Positions 12,720-25,675 of a stretch of DNA of 64,000 bases are shown here, piece by piece; within the stretch, counting starts at the first letter, position 1; every line of letters begins with the position of its first letter. Location of the stretch: assembly GCA_011009095.1 (NCBI GenBank), contig VTPC01001018.1, positions 62,001 through 126,000 on the forward strand. Direction: 5' to 3'. A program made the position numbers and the translations under genes. Source of the stretch: Ignelater luminosus (taxonomy: Eukaryota > Arthropoda > Insecta > Coleoptera > Elateridae). The notes below the pieces were generated by a model. It did no database searches, was not told where the DNA came from, and saw nothing but the letters and a program-made list of their open reading frames with translations.

Positions 12720-14279
12720 TTTTCTTTCACCTGTGTTACTTAAAATAAGTAAAAGTAAAGAAACCTTTACGTTTTCTTGCAAACTTTTAAAACTCTGAAG
12801 ATGACTTTGAAACGCTTAATAGTTTGATGTGTCTTTTTTTCCTACAGAAATGTCCAAAATCCTAAAATTCTTAAATACACTTTAGTTCTCTTCTTTACTA
12901 CCAAACCAAAGATGATTGGTCTCGAGGCAGGTTATTGTATATTGGATCGACTCCAGCGATTTAAGTCTTCGATCTGACCTAAATTAAATCTAAAACCACA
13001 CATCTTTCATTTTCAATTTTTTGTGTTTGGAAAGGATCTTCCTTTTTTTTCGTAGCATTTGGTTTTCCGCAACAGTCTCTGCTTGGTAACATGCTAACTC
13101 CTAATCGCTTTTGCTGTTTTTCGTTTGTTGTCTTTAAAGGCATTAGAAGTAATTTGGATAGGTTTGTTACAAGGATACAGCAGAAACTGTAAAGTCCTGT
13201 CAAAGTCTTGGCAAATCTTTGGTACTTAACGGTTTGGTTATTGCAGTAACTACGACACTGTCAGAACTTTTAAATGTTGCTAGTATATTTCTGGTTCAGT
13301 AACAAAGCTACAACAATATCAGGATTTAGCAGCCAGAGATCTCCCCAATTTGATAATCTGTCACGTTCTTTCAAGATTGTTACGGGGCCATTTTTTCGGA
13401 GGACCATAAAAACATCTATCTAAGACAGAAGTGGGCAACCAGTCCACCAAGTGTAAATTAGTCTGTATAGCATATTTTCCAAATTTCAAACCAGGCTCAA
13501 ATCAAACTCTGGTTACACACAGCTGATCTAAGGGTTACATACAATGGATACAGTGCGTCAGTGATGATGGCAACACTATATGGCACGTTGTGCAAATTTA
13601 AAAACCGCAGTACTCTTATCCAACAACCAATAATGGAAGCAGCTCTTCTATCTTTAATACTTTTGCAGGCGATGCAAAACGCTAAACCAAGAAACCCAGT
13701 TGCAGAATAGTAACTACTACTTTGCCATTTGCCTATATAACCTACCGTGTTATTTTAGACGCTATATCATTTTACCACACTTTCCTACAGAGCCTCAAAA
13801 CGACAACAAGATTGTCTTTTACCAAAAATAGCTTTGAATTAGATTTTTAATTCTTTTGGGCTATAAAAAAAACTATCAGGTTGTAATTTTCAAAAGAATT
13901 TATTCGTGTGTAATAATTATTGATCGAGATTTCTTTAAAGTCCACTTTCTGTTTTTATTTTGTTGGTGCATGGTGGAGAGTGTTATCGCAAGCAGACTCA
14001 TTCAAGGTGAAGCCCTTTCATCAACCAGCATAGAGGTGGTGATCATGGAGAGGATGAAACCAAGTATAAAAACTTCAAAGATCGATCTAAATATGTTTAT
14101 TAGATATAAAATTAACGTTGGGTAACGAACGCGTCGTCTCAATCCCACATGTGGTTTTTACCAGAAATTGTTATTAATTGAAACATTTTTCTATGCTGAA
14201 TCTCAACCTTGTCTATTTTTCTCATTTTACAATCTGTCGACTTTGTCCTGAGATAGTATCGAAGAAAATAAAGGTGGCG
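12720..14279. other. Spacer, no gene seen
   Basis: Contains ORFs of fewer than 90 codons on both strands (for example 12979-13203 minus, 13856-14125 plus) that match no family I recognise and show no splice context. Probably intergenic. Confidence 0.3.
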
Positions 14280-14920
14280 ATTGTTTTTGTATACTTAATA
14301 AGTCCGACCATTAGAAGATAAGAAGGTTAAAGAAGAGGAAGACAAAACGAAATAGGCCGCAAAGCATCGAAAAAAAACTCACGGAAATGGTAGTATTAGT
14401 TATATTTAAGGTTGTCAGATAGTCTCATTGATGACAAAATCAGACTATCATAAGGAAAGAAGGTTAGAAATAAAAAACACAAAGTGCAAAATGCAGCAGA
14501 ATCGCAAAACAGAGAAGAAACATTTGGAAGTGGTCATATTATTTATACTTAAAACTGTCAATTGGTCCGATTGATGGCAAAGCTAGACTATGAGAAGGTA
14601 AGAAGGTTAAAAAAAAAGAATACAAAGTGCAAAATGCGACAAAGTCGCAAAGAAGCAGAGAAGTATTGATTATACTTGAAATTGTCAGGTGACTCGATTG
14701 ATGACGAAAACCGATCGTGAGTAGATAGGAAAGCTAAAGAAGAAAAACGTGAAGTGCAGAATGTCAGAATTTCTTGAAGTTGTTATATTAGTTGTACTTA
14801 AAATTGTAAGGTGGCCCGATTATTGACGAAGCCCGACCATCAGAAGTTAAGAAGGTTAAAGAAGAGAGGTACGAAGTGAGAAGTACTACGGAGCCGCAAA
14901 ACAGAAATCCACGGAAGAGA
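14280..14920 (+). repeat. Diverged tandem repeat, about 5 copies of 110-140 bp
   Basis: Each unit holds a run like tatacttaaaattgtcagg, then a cgattgatgacaaa-type run, then agaaggttaaagaag, then aaagtgcaaaatgc. Unit starts fall near 14289, 14401, 14543, 14670 and 14786. Copies differ by many substitutions and small indels, so the array is old. No ORF runs through it. Confidence 0.8.
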
Positions 14921-15402
14921 TGGTACCAGGGTAGCTGCAAAAACTTTTAAAATAAAGTAGTAGCAGCGTTGCTAGGAAGTTGTTGATATTGTTTTTGGAA
15001 AACTTAGCATTAACAGATCAAACACAAGTTAAACCACTCTGTTCACATAGTTATTTAAAAAAGTTTATTTTTGGAAAAAATGGAATAATCACGTGAACAT
15101 TTTCGGATTATGGTTTTTATGATTTTAAATGTAGCTTAACTCCGAGACAATCCATTGAACGACTTCGAGAAGCCTTTGGGAACGAAGCACCTTTCAATGC
15201 AACAGTTTATAACTGATTTGCAGAACTGAGTCGTGGCCGTGCTATTCTAAGGGATGAGTCTCGTGAAGGACGTCCATCAACATCTTTTGTTTCAAGAAAC
15301 ATCGATGTTGTACATGAGATGATAGAAATGAATGTTCAGGTGATATACCGTTAGATTAAGTCCTCGCTTGGCAACGACATGAAACAAATACATAGGAGTA
15401 TA

Positions 15403-16667
15403 CCTATGAAATGAGACTTTTTTTTTCAATTTTAAACGTTTATTAACAAAAAATGGTTACAAATTTAATCTTCAAAATAACAGCCATCGCTAGCGACACA
15501 TTTTACCCATCTCTCAAGCAATTTGTGAATGCCGCGCCAAAAAAATTGGCCGTCTTTGGCCGCAAACTAATCATCGAGCCATTTTTTGGCTTCTTCGTGA
15601 GAATTGAAGCGCTGCTCGGAAAGTGCGTGGCCCATAGATGCAAACAAATGATAATCGGAAGGCGCCAAGTCTGGTGAGTAAGCCGCATGCACCAGCGGTT
15701 CCCAATCGTACGTCTCCATCAATTCCCGGGTCGCTCTTGTTCGATGTGGTGGTGCATTGTCATCAAGAAAAAATTACTTTGTGACGCCGATCGGCATATT
15801 CTGGGCGTTTTCGGTGTATAGCGCTGTTCAAATCGGCCAATTGTCGTTGGTAGCGTGCACCGTCAACTGTTTCACCTGGTTTTAATAGCTCGTACCAAAT
15901 CATACCATGCTGATCCCAGAAAACACACAGCATTGCCTTGCGGCCGAAGCGATTTGGTTTGGCCGTTGATTTTGGCTTGTGGCCGGGCGGACCATACGAT
16001 CGTTTACGCTTGGGATTGGAGAAATACACCCATTTTTCATCACCCGTAACGATTCGATGCAAAAAAGACTTCCTTTTGAACCGGGAGAGCAGCATTTCAC
16101 AAGTGGTTTTTCGGTTCTCTTGCTGCCTTTCAGTCAGTTCATGCGGCACCCATCTTCCGACCTTTAAAATCATGCCCATGTCTTTCAAACGTTTGCAAAT
16201 GGTTTTTTGGGTCACTCCCAACTGCTCTGCCATCATTTCTTGCGTTTGACCATCATCTTCATTCAACAATGCTTGCAATTCGGTGTCCTCAAACTTTTTC
16301 GGTGGCCGGCCACGTTCCTCGTTCTCCACGCTAAAATCACCACTTCGGAATTTTTCAAACCACCTGAAGCACTGTGCTCTGCTTAGAGCATGTCCACCGT
16401 AAGCTTCTATAAGCATTTGATGAGCTTGAGAAGCGTTTTTCTTCAATTGATAACAGAAAATCAACGATGTCCGCAAATCGTAGTTTGAAGGCACGAAATT
16501 CGACATTTTTAAGAGCGAAAAAAAATGCGTTGTTGTATGAAACATCACAAACAATGAATTGAATATTGGTGACAGATGACAGATGAAAAAAATAAGACAT
16601 TTGGGACAGTTTAAAAATACTCCTAGCGACATATGTGGTCTAATAGCTGAAAGTCTCATTTCATAGG
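15403..16667 (-). mobile_element. Mos1-like mariner nested in older mariner
   Basis: TIRs cctatgaaatgagacttt (15403-15420) and its reverse complement (ending 16667), with TA duplications at 15401-15402 and 16668-16669. The 1,265-bp element sits within the coding region of the older plus-strand mariner and in the opposite orientation. Confidence 0.92.
15465..16506 (-). pseudogene. Mos1-like mariner transposase with frameshift and stop
   Basis: Minus strand from MSNFVPSNYDLRT (16506) to YFED and TAA at 15465. Helix-turn-helix parts (AQCFRWFEKFRSGDF, MMAEQLGVTQKTICKRL), the WVPHEL linker, VTGDEKWV (first D) and AAYSPDLAPSDYHLF (third D) are present. The frame breaks immediately before the second D at a six-base A run (15768-15773 on the plus strand); five would be in frame. 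A TAG replaces a tryptophan codon in the KKWLDD-FAAK region near 15575. The sequence is close to the mauritiana (Mos1) group. Confidence 0.9.
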
Positions 16668-17340
16668 TATACACCTGGTACATACAACATTGTATGAACA
16701 TTTAAATGTTAGGAAGCTTCGCGCTAGATAGATTCCTCACAGCTTGAATAATGCTCAAAAAAGCAATCGTGTGAATTGGTGCACAGAAGTGCTGAAAAAG
16801 TTTAATGAGAATCGTCAAATCTGATGTTTACGACAGTTACAGGTGATGAAACTTGGATTTATTCATACAAACCTAAAACTAAACGCCAGTCAACTGTATG
16901 AGTGTTAAAATGAACCAAAACCGATAAAAGTTGTTCGTTCTCGAAGTGTTACTTCTTTGGCTATGCTACAACTTGTTTGCCATAACTTAGACAGAATAAC
17001 GTAAAAGGGATAATCATTCTACTTCAGGACAAAGCAAGCCCTCGCAAAACAGCTCTGACAATCGAATATTTAAAGCAGTAAAACGTCCAATTAATGTCTC
17101 ATTGTTCATGTAGCCCTGATTTATCACCAAATGACTTTTTCTTATTTCCTCAAATCAAATAAAAAAAGAGGCTTCTAAGTGGAAAAACCGCTTTACCAAT
17201 TGTTTGGAAGTATGCAAAAATGTATAAATCTGAAGGAAGAATACTTTGAAAAACAATAAAACTATTTATTCCAATTTTGCAACTGTATTTCTTGTATTTT
17301 CTAAACATTTTTGCTACTACTTAAAATTGCCAGACTTTGT

Positions 17341-18355
17341 TAGAGAATCTATCTTGGAATTGAGTCAGCCATTGTAACTGACTTTAATGAAAAGTTCAAG
17401 TTAAAAAGTTTATAGATGGAAAAACCAAAAAGTTCGGCACACAATTTATTGCTTTGAAGAGTTATATTACAAAAAACATTATAGCGATTCATCTCTTATA
17501 CTTCATTTAAAATGAACTAATTACAGGGTGGATCATGTGGCAGAGCGACACCAGGATAGGTTAAACCGTAACAATAGAGATCTCAATAATGTCGAAACAA
17601 TAAAGTGGTGGCAAGATTTGGTAATACGTAATTGCCAACCGGTTCTTAATGGTCACCTACAGATAAGCAGTAATTAAGGAAAAACGATCCAGAAGTGGAG
17701 CCTAGCAGCATATGAGATTTTAGGCTTGGTCCATCTCGATGAAACCTACACAATCTGATTGGCCAGAAATGGGATTTAAGTTGAATCTCAAAAATCTCCA
17801 GCATTCTCACTGATTGAAATATTTTCTTTTTGGATTTTTTTTAAATTCTTTCCAAAATGAAAAGTCATATCGTATTATTGCTAATTTAGTATAATATAAG
17901 AAACGTTAGAAAAATTCACGTTTTAATAGTATTTTGTAGGGTAGGGTACATCAAGAATATGTACTACGTAGATAAGTAATTGAAAAATTTTTTCCAGAGA
18001 AATCTAATTTCGCTAAATCAACTAATTATCTGTGTAGTCAGAAAGAATCTTCATTCAGTGAGGTATCTCTCCTGAAAACAATCAATATTTTTAAGATTGT
18101 AACTAAAAACCAAAAACCTTTTTAATGTAGAACTTTTGTTGCATGATTCAATACACCAAAGTAAGTTACATACAAATTTTGAAATTTATGCTTCAGAATA
18201 TCAAACTTCACATTTGAAGTTTATATTTAATTTATGATTCAATTCATCTGGGGAAAAGTAATATAAGGTTATGAAAAAGTTTAAACAACATCAATTTTAG
18301 CTCATTTTTAAACTTTTACCTCATAAAATTTTCAGTTTTTTTAGGGGAAAAACAT
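17341..18355. other. Spacer, no gene seen
   Basis: AT-rich, with no ORF above background. The stretch 17528-17790 is somewhat richer in GC and may be old transposon DNA, but I could not identify it. Confidence 0.3.
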
Positions 18356-18369
18356 TTTTCGTCCTGTCA

Positions 18370-18560
18370 AACGCCTTATCACTATCATCAGCTGAGTGCA
18401 TGTGAGTGTACGTGAAAATTTTAACACTACTGCGCGTCTCAGTGGGTACATCTCGAAATTTCAGTGCTAATTTGAGCGTCTCCTAGCGAGGAACGCTATT
18501 AGTGGCGGTGCGTGTGAGTGGATGTGCATGCGTATTTACAAATCGTAAATAAATAAAAAG
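18370..18560 (+). promoter_or_regulatory. Possible promoter or 5' UTR exon, weak
   Basis: A GC-richer stretch in AT-rich surroundings, with two TCAGTG matches to the arthropod initiator (near 18440 and 18460) and no long ORF. It is about 13.5 kb upstream of the TPPP-B coding exon, which opens with a splice acceptor and so needs a 5' UTR exon somewhere upstream. The link is inference only. Confidence 0.15.
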
Positions 18561-18599
18561 TTCAAAATTAAAGTGTTCAATTAATAATCCTGGATCTTG

Positions 18600-21165
18600 A
18601 GAATAGAACAGGTGGGAGTAATTATTGGATGTTTCTTTCATACTAAATCAATTTTACTCGCGAGATATAAAATAGCGACAAAATTGAAAAGATGCACGCA
18701 AGGTTTTCTGGTTCATAAATTTGTATTTCATTATTACATTGATATGCTAGAAACTTTAAGAGAAGATATTGAGGTTTTATGCTTTTGTCTAGCAAATCAA
18801 ATTTTTTTAATAATGGTAGGAAAACTAAAAGTCTCCCTATTTTATTACTTTTGAAGATTTATCATCAGTAAAGTAGCTTTTTAAATTTCATATTTAGAGG
18901 CTTGAATAAAAATGAGATGTTTGCAAAATTAAAACAATAAACAAAGGCACTTTATTTAAAGGCCTTGGAAAATCGATTATCCCTTCTGCGCATGTAATGC
19001 AGCCCTTATTTGGGGGGTGAGTCATAAGTTTTTCCCTTCTTAACCATCTCTATACGATTCCATTGCAATAATTACATAAAACATTAATTTGATTGTCTTA
19101 TCTTGTATATTTTAATGCACCTCGGATTGCTTTACTAAAACCACTTGTAATTTAGATAAAAACAGTTTAACAAGTAGTTCAAACATCAAACTTGATTACC
19201 TCTCTACCTGTAGCTTTTAAATGTGAAATGTTTTTCTATAAATAGAAATGATGTTTAGTGATATGTTTACTTAATAAAATAAATAGCCATGACATAACTA
19301 CGTGAAAATATTCTAATGCAGAATTTGATAAAAAAAGTTATGTTCTTGTCTTCTTGTAATAATAAATACAGATTGTACAATTAGTGTATACCTAAATTTA
19401 AACCTTAAAATACGCATATAAAACAATAAATCAACCTGTAATTGAGCATAATTTTTATTTTCAGTCGACCTCCACAAATATCGTAAATTGCGTTTAGGTC
19501 ATTTTCATATAAGTTTCTATTAAGTGTATTTGGTCATAGTCAAATTTTCTTACAACCTCCACGTTATGTAATTTCTGGGCGTTTCAAGATTATGGTATTT
19601 TTCTTCCGTTTTACTTGTCAAATGAAATTAAAAAAGATATACTAATTAATTGAATTAGTACTATTTAAGTCAATTAAAAGTGTCCAAAACGGAATAATAG
19701 CCATTATAATAAGAATACTAACAACAACTATAATAATAATAAACTTGATTTATTCAATCGATTAAACGTTTTGTTTTCTATCAATTTACTTAATCCCAAT
19801 CAATTATATTACAAAACTGATAATGATGAAGTAGAATATCTTATCTTAATTGATGGATATTTCCATCAATATAAATTTTTACAAAAAATTAACCATAAGA
19901 TAGTTTTGCTTTTTAATATGATTTCAGTAAGTTTAAAGGAATTCTCGTCGTGCTAAAACTTCATAAAAATTTTCAGAGAGCCTCATTTTCGCAATTTCTG
20001 CTGGAGAAAACCTTGATTTTAAGTTTTCTACCTTAGTTTTCACAATTAGCAATATACTGTTAAGTGCATGTTTTCTGTACATCATATATTTTTATATCGT
20101 TTTTAATTATTGGTGACCCTTGTTCACTAATATATCCTTGATGAATGCCTGATGAGATACGATTTTGTTTGTAGATTTAATATTATGCAAATTTGAAGGC
20201 TACTGCTGTTAGCAAGAATAAGTCATAAATCGGAAAAGTTTTATTTAGTAAAAAACATTTTACAAATGCATTGATAACCTAATTGCAAATTATTAGAATC
20301 TTTAGTATCACAATACTCATTTGCTTGCTGTTGACGTTTTTTAGTTTTGATGACGTGGATAGTTCCAATAATCAATGTAGAAATCTAGAACGACTTTTCT
20401 AACATTTAAAAGCAAGTTGAAGACAGTTTATTTCCATTATTCCTGAATATTTCAATTCAATTTTTGTTCGTTTCTTATGCAAGCGATTCTAGTTTTATTT
20501 AACGTCATTTTGCCTAATAACTCGCTTAATTTAAACTGTTACTTTATTAGCGTGCTAAAAAAGAGAAATGACTTAAAGAAATTTAACTCGGTCCAAATCA
20601 CGACTTTACATTTGTTTTGCTATTACTCAAAATAATGCTTCATCTATATAACTTATTATTGGGTAATTCCCATTCCATGTGCGTCTATAATTTTGGTGCC
20701 AAATAGAATTGGACGTAGTTATGCAAAAAGGAATCACCTCCAAAAAAATAAGTTTCAAGATAATGAGTTTCTCTTTTTAATAATGACATCATTTTGCTAT
20801 GATAATCTGAATCTTGGAATTTTGTTTATTGATTCTCTTTTGTCTCTCACAAAGATCTGGTTTGTCTGGTAATATATTTCTATGGCTATGATTCAGATGA
20901 TTTTTCGTTGTTTTGCATAGAACGGCATCAATCCTTTGAAATAATATCTCTATGTAAATGGATATTTAGAAGAATCTGATAAAAAGACCAAGGTGTCTTG
21001 ATATTTTAAATTCTTTTAAATAGATATTTCAGTTCTAAAAACATTTAACGACGAAACGCTACAAAGCTTTCACTAGAAAGCAAGGTCTTGAAAATCTAGA
21101 TGCTTTAAATTTAAGTTATGAATCTTCTGCCAATTTTTGTTTACATTCCAAACACCGTTTGTTGG
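18600..21165. other. AT-rich spacer, no gene seen
   Basis: No recognisable coding or repeat content. Two short plus-strand ORFs (18597-18854, 19771-19956) look like chance. Confidence 0.35.
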
Positions 21166-22550
21166 TAGATACGCATTTCAGGATTCGCCTGGCGTATTAG
21201 TCTACATCAACGACATTCTAGTTTTGTGATCTACTCAAAACAAACACGATAGTCGTTTAGTTAGTGTCTAATCTGAAATTTATTATTGGTGAATCTTGTA
21301 GGTTATTTCTGATCTATCTAAAGTCGAGGCAATTAATAAAATGCTAGCTTTAGAATGTCCTCGAGATGTTTTAAGGTTTCTATGTATGGTGACTTACTAG
21401 TACTAGGATGTCTAGGCAAGAGCCTTTTTTATAGATTCCAGGGAGCCAAAGATAGACGCCTTTTTCATATGCCTTAAAAGCTGATGAACAATCTGAAGTA
21501 TGTGTGATTTTGGCTAAAGCTCCTTTAACCTTCAATTGCCTATTTGTATATATTCTACTCCTACTTTTAACATTTTTGCAGATTAATTTCCCCCGTTTCA
21601 CAGATCATAAAGGATTTCAGTTTAGTTTTTCTTTAGAACTTGCGGATGTAAATATCAACATTAATTACATTATGCTGATCTCTATATGTTAGAAGTTAGG
21701 AGTCAAAAACGGGACTAAACAAAACGAAAGAAATTTAAAAAAAAAGAAATAATGGTTTTGATTTCGGCCCCTTTTTAATTGGAAGTATGTGATACCCAGA
21801 AATCCTAGGCATGATCTTACTGTGAATTCTGACATTTAAATAGAGACATACAACCTTTTAAAATATCAAATTTCAAATATACTCTAATAACATGTATGAT
21901 GTGGAATTTTGAATGAATCACTTTGCCTGTTTTTAATTTATTTCTTCTTAAAATGCTTTTAGTGTTTCCTAAATCCCATCTTTAAAGAAGTTTATTTGCT
22001 TACTATTTCTACTGTTTTCTGTGCGTAAAAATCCAGTTCTACTTATTAAGGTATTTCTATCGAAGACGTCATCTGGAACAGGACTCTTAAGGTCTTTAAC
22101 ACGTAAGAATATTCCTTGGGTTTAGGATACTAATCATGTTTATACGTAACCTTAAAAAACTTATAGTTCTCATAACTTATAATTTTGTCGATAGGCGTAT
22201 TGCAATTTACAGTGGGTGCATTACTACCATTATCTGATTCAGAAGAAAAGACATTAGTCTAAAAAGATATAGTAGTCATGTACGCTAATTTTTTGTCTTC
22301 AAATCATTATATCAGATACACTTAAAACAGTCCAAAAATAAATCTGATCGTGGTGTCTGGAAGTTTCGAGAAGAAACTCATGAAATCGAAAGGTCTTATA
22401 CGTATTTAAAGGCTCAAGTATGATTATTCTTAATGACTTTTGTCCTGATATGCTAAAAAGACTTCCTGCATGGCATTTAGGTAAAGTCCAAACAAAAGTG
22501 CAAACTAGATGAATTATTTATTGTCCAAGTATGGCTTCAGACATAAAAAA
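21165..22550 (+). mobile_element. Ty3/gypsy retrotransposon relic (RT to integrase)
   Basis: Plus-strand pol fragments in the usual order. VYINDILV at about 21208-21232 is a decayed YIDD catalytic block. ISDLSKVEAINKM plus CPRDVLRFLCMVTY follows (the KV-AI ... LRFLG-V-YY block after the RT core, about 21315-21400). At 22440-22550, PDMLKRLPAWHLGKVQTKVQ and IIYCPSMASDI match the zinc-binding N-terminus of integrase. There are many stops, and no LTRs were recognised. Confidence 0.65.
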
Positions 22551-22579
22551 AATCTAGTATCGTAATGTTAAATATGTCT

Positions 22580-24665
22580 TCAGTATATTCTACTTTTATA
22601 TGTATATATATTTCAGGATTCTACAGTTGCCTGCTTTCCCTTTTTAAAACAGGTTTTCCATCTGTTACGGTCTTCCCATTCACCATCCTGTTCGCTGTTA
22701 CATTGTCTCGTCTACTTCACTCCGCTATGGGGCTCCAAACCGTCACTCTATTTATCCATTTACTCGCACTAGTTTTTCTTGTACGTCCATACCATATTAA
22801 TCTCTTCTCTTCGATCTAATTGAGCGTGTCTGACTTTACTTCCATTCTCTTCTTGATCTCCTCGTTCCTTATTTTATCCACTTTTGTTGCCTTGAAACAT
22901 CGTCTACAGTACTCCACTTCAACTGCCTGTACCTTGCTTCAGATTTTTTTATTTGTGACCCATACCTCCGCTCCGTATGTCATTATGCTTATGCTTTGTA
23001 CAATCGAAACGTATATTTAGCGTTTTGTGTCTGTGCAGATGTCTCCGTCCCAAATCACTGGCTGAGGTTTCCTTATGCATGCCCTTTTCTGCCCTAATCT
23101 GCTATTTATTTCTTCTTTCGTACTGGCATTCTTCGTAATGTTAAAGCCCAGGAATATACATCTCTCTGTGCCTTTAAGCTCTACCCCGTTATTTGTTTTT
23201 AGATTTTGATTGGGTTGATCCTGTGTTGCTAAATATTCCGTTTTTTTATAATTTATTTCCAGTCCGGCTTTTTTATATTCTTTTACTAGTTTTCTAAGCA
23301 TCGTCTTTGTTCTGGACATTGATCACCTGGTCATCTGCGTAGTATAGGGTATATATGTATTCATCACGTATGGGTACTGACATTTCTTTTTCCATGTTCT
23401 TAAGGTGTCTTTCAGGTAAATTTTAAAAAGTCTTGGCGACCTACAGCATCCCTGGAGTAACCCCGGAGTAGCGCTTTTGTTGTTTCAAAAACATTTGTTA
23501 TTTGTTTCCCAGTTTTTATAGCGATCTTGTTGCCTTTGTATAATTCTCTAGGTTTTACATAGCGTGCCAAAGCTTATTTCTAGGTATTGTGTCGTAGGCT
23601 TTTGTGAGGTCTATTGATTTATTTTTGGCTCTTTATCTATCTATAATTTGTTGGATGGTATAGATATGGTCCAAACACGACCTTCCGGCCGTGAAATCAG
23701 CCTGCTCTTCTCCAATCTTTCTCTTGATGTCTTCCTCAATTTTATTTTTAAATATTTTTCCATACAGTCTTGCCATTTGGGGTAACACGGCTATCCCTAT
23801 GTAGTTTTCACATTTGCTTCTGTTTCCCTTCGTAAAGATCAATGTTAGGTGTGCTTCTTTCTATTCTCTAGGAACGTCGTCTCCATTTATTATTTTGTTA
23901 ATGAGTACCGCTATTATTCGAAATAGTTTTTCTGTTCCATGTTTGATGAGCGTTGGAGGGATTACTTCTAGTCCTAACGATTTTTTGTTTTTCATAGTTT
24001 TAATAGCTTTACGTGTCTTTTCTAGAGTTATTGAGATCTCTTTTGGTTTTTCTTGTCGTGCTGCATTTTCTTGTCCCATTATATACTCTTTTCGGGTTTC
24101 CGTGAGCAGTTGGCTATAATAAGCTTTCCGGTCCTGTGGCTTTATTATATATATATATATACTATTTCTGTTCTGTCTGTTGTTAATGTTTTAAGTACTT
24201 TCCATGTCTCCGAGTTTCTTGTGTCTTCCAGATATTTGTCGATATCCATATAAGTATTTTTCCAAAATTCATTTTCCTTTTGGGCTATGCGTCTTTTTAC
24301 TTCTCTATCTCTTGCTTTATACATGTTGTGGTTTTCTGTTTTTTTTTGTACTTAACCATTTCTGATTTAAAGTTTTTTCTTGCTTTAGCTCTTCCAGGGT
24401 AGATTCTGTGAGATGGTTATCATACGTTTTGTTTGTTTCTTCTATCTCTTCCAAAGCTTCTGCGGCCGCTTGTTTTATACCGATCTTTATGTGTTCATAT
24501 GTTTGGTCTAAACTGTTGTAACTAGATTCTGTTAATTTTTGGTCTAGTCGTTTTTGATACAGATCTTTTATCGTTTCATCTTGTAATAAGTGTAATTTAT
24601 ATTTTTTCTCTTTTTTCAAGGTGACGTTTTCTTGTTCTTTTTTGTTTTCTTTAGTTTTGTATCCA
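22580..24665 (-). mobile_element. LINE relic with reverse transcriptase
   Basis: Minus-strand non-LTR retrotransposon, 5' truncated. Order from 24665 downwards: linker region (EEIEETNKTYDNHLTESTLE, 24619-24317); pre-RT ISITLEKTRKAIKTMKNKKS (24079-23861); RT block KCENYIGIAVLPQMARLYGK and FTAGRSCLDHIYTIQQIID (23842-23633); YADD near 23331-23343; palm/thumb text INYKKTEYLA and FLGFNITKNASTKEEI (23319-23017); and a C-terminal REEINMVWTYKKN stretch near 22800. Frameshifts and stops are frequent. The clade is not certain. It is a different family from the LINE at 3985-6302. Confidence 0.8.
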
Positions 24666-25675
24666 CTTTTACTTTACGTTACTTGTGTTTAACAAGTAGA
24701 TATGAGTTACAGAATTTCGTTTAGACGGCAATTCTCTAGAAAGTAATCGTAATGATATCATATATTGATCGTGTATATTGGATATCAATGAGTTGAAGGA
24801 AAATTATATTAAAATATAGGACAGATCAGGATTAGTTAATCTGCATTGGAAATTATTTCTTGGGCTAATTGAAGAGCTTGAGAGATAGTTACATAGGTAC
24901 AATGCAACGATTAAGCAATTTTCCACTTAACGTAGTGTATAACCAACGATAAAAACGATTATATTTGAAGATTTCATAAACAATATGACTATAAAGTCTC
25001 ACTCAAGTCCCAATGCCAACATTCAATTTAAGGCTCTATAAAAAAATCCACGTACATATAGTTAACTGTTAACAAAAAGGAGGTCTAGAAAATCGTAACC
25101 AGAACATCTATACTATTCAAATGTTACAATTTTAAAGCTTTTTAGTCTCAACGGCAACGTCATGACAAAACCCAAAAAGTATTATTGGTGTGAAAAACCT
25201 GACTGCCCCTAAGCATAGCAGCCTTACTCAGAAAATCTTAAACAAGTGATTGAACCTGTATTATCTCAATATTAATGGATTCATTTAAATATTAAAAAAA
25301 GCAAAACCTTACAAAATTGAGTAACCAAAGAAACCAGCAAAATCGACAGGCAATCTGAAAATTCAAAACGATTAAGGCAAAATACTCGTTAGAGCAAACA
25401 ACTGAACATTGAGAGATCTAAAACCTTTGCAATCCTTCCGTTCCTTTAATCAATTTAATACCTTTAATAATGAACTCTTATCTGTTGAGATGCTTGCGCA
25501 TGTTTTTCTTTCGTAATGAATTTGTATCAAGCAGACGTAGGACTAAAATAAACGCAAAGTATGTTCAAAAAACATTCTTCTTTATAGTCGAGCAAAGATA
25601 TTTAGTCTAAACGAACCAATGTGAAGACAAAACCAGTAATTCGCGTATAAAGACAATCAGAGACTGGTAATCTTA
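24666..25675. other. Spacer, no gene seen
   Basis: AT-rich with no recognised content. A TA-rich dinucleotide run lies just inside the LINE at about 24148-24160. Confidence 0.3.

Larger units (their letters stand above)
14935..17340 (+). mobile_element. Old decayed mariner, interrupted by a younger mariner
   Basis: Plus-strand remnants of a mariner transposase lie on both sides of the insertion at 15403-16667. Left side: SLTPRQSIERLREAFGNEAP, then FAELSRGRAILRDESREGRP. Right side: LYEHLNVRKLRAR-type text, VTGDETWIYSYK near 16835-16870 (first catalytic block) and CSPDLSPNDFFLFPQIK near 17105-17160 (third). Many stops and frameshifts are present. Flanks carry a possible decayed inverted repeat: aaagtagtagc near 14957 and gctactactt near 17309. 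Outer limits are approximate. Confidence 0.75.

Noticed and set aside
15855-16249. Plus-strand ORFs inside the Mos1-like mariner
   Set aside because: Antisense shadows of the transposase.
22565-23020. Plus-strand hydrophobic ORFs resembling membrane proteins
   Set aside because: They are antisense to the LINE at 22580-24665; T-rich complement of A-rich coding DNA gives false hydrophobic frames.
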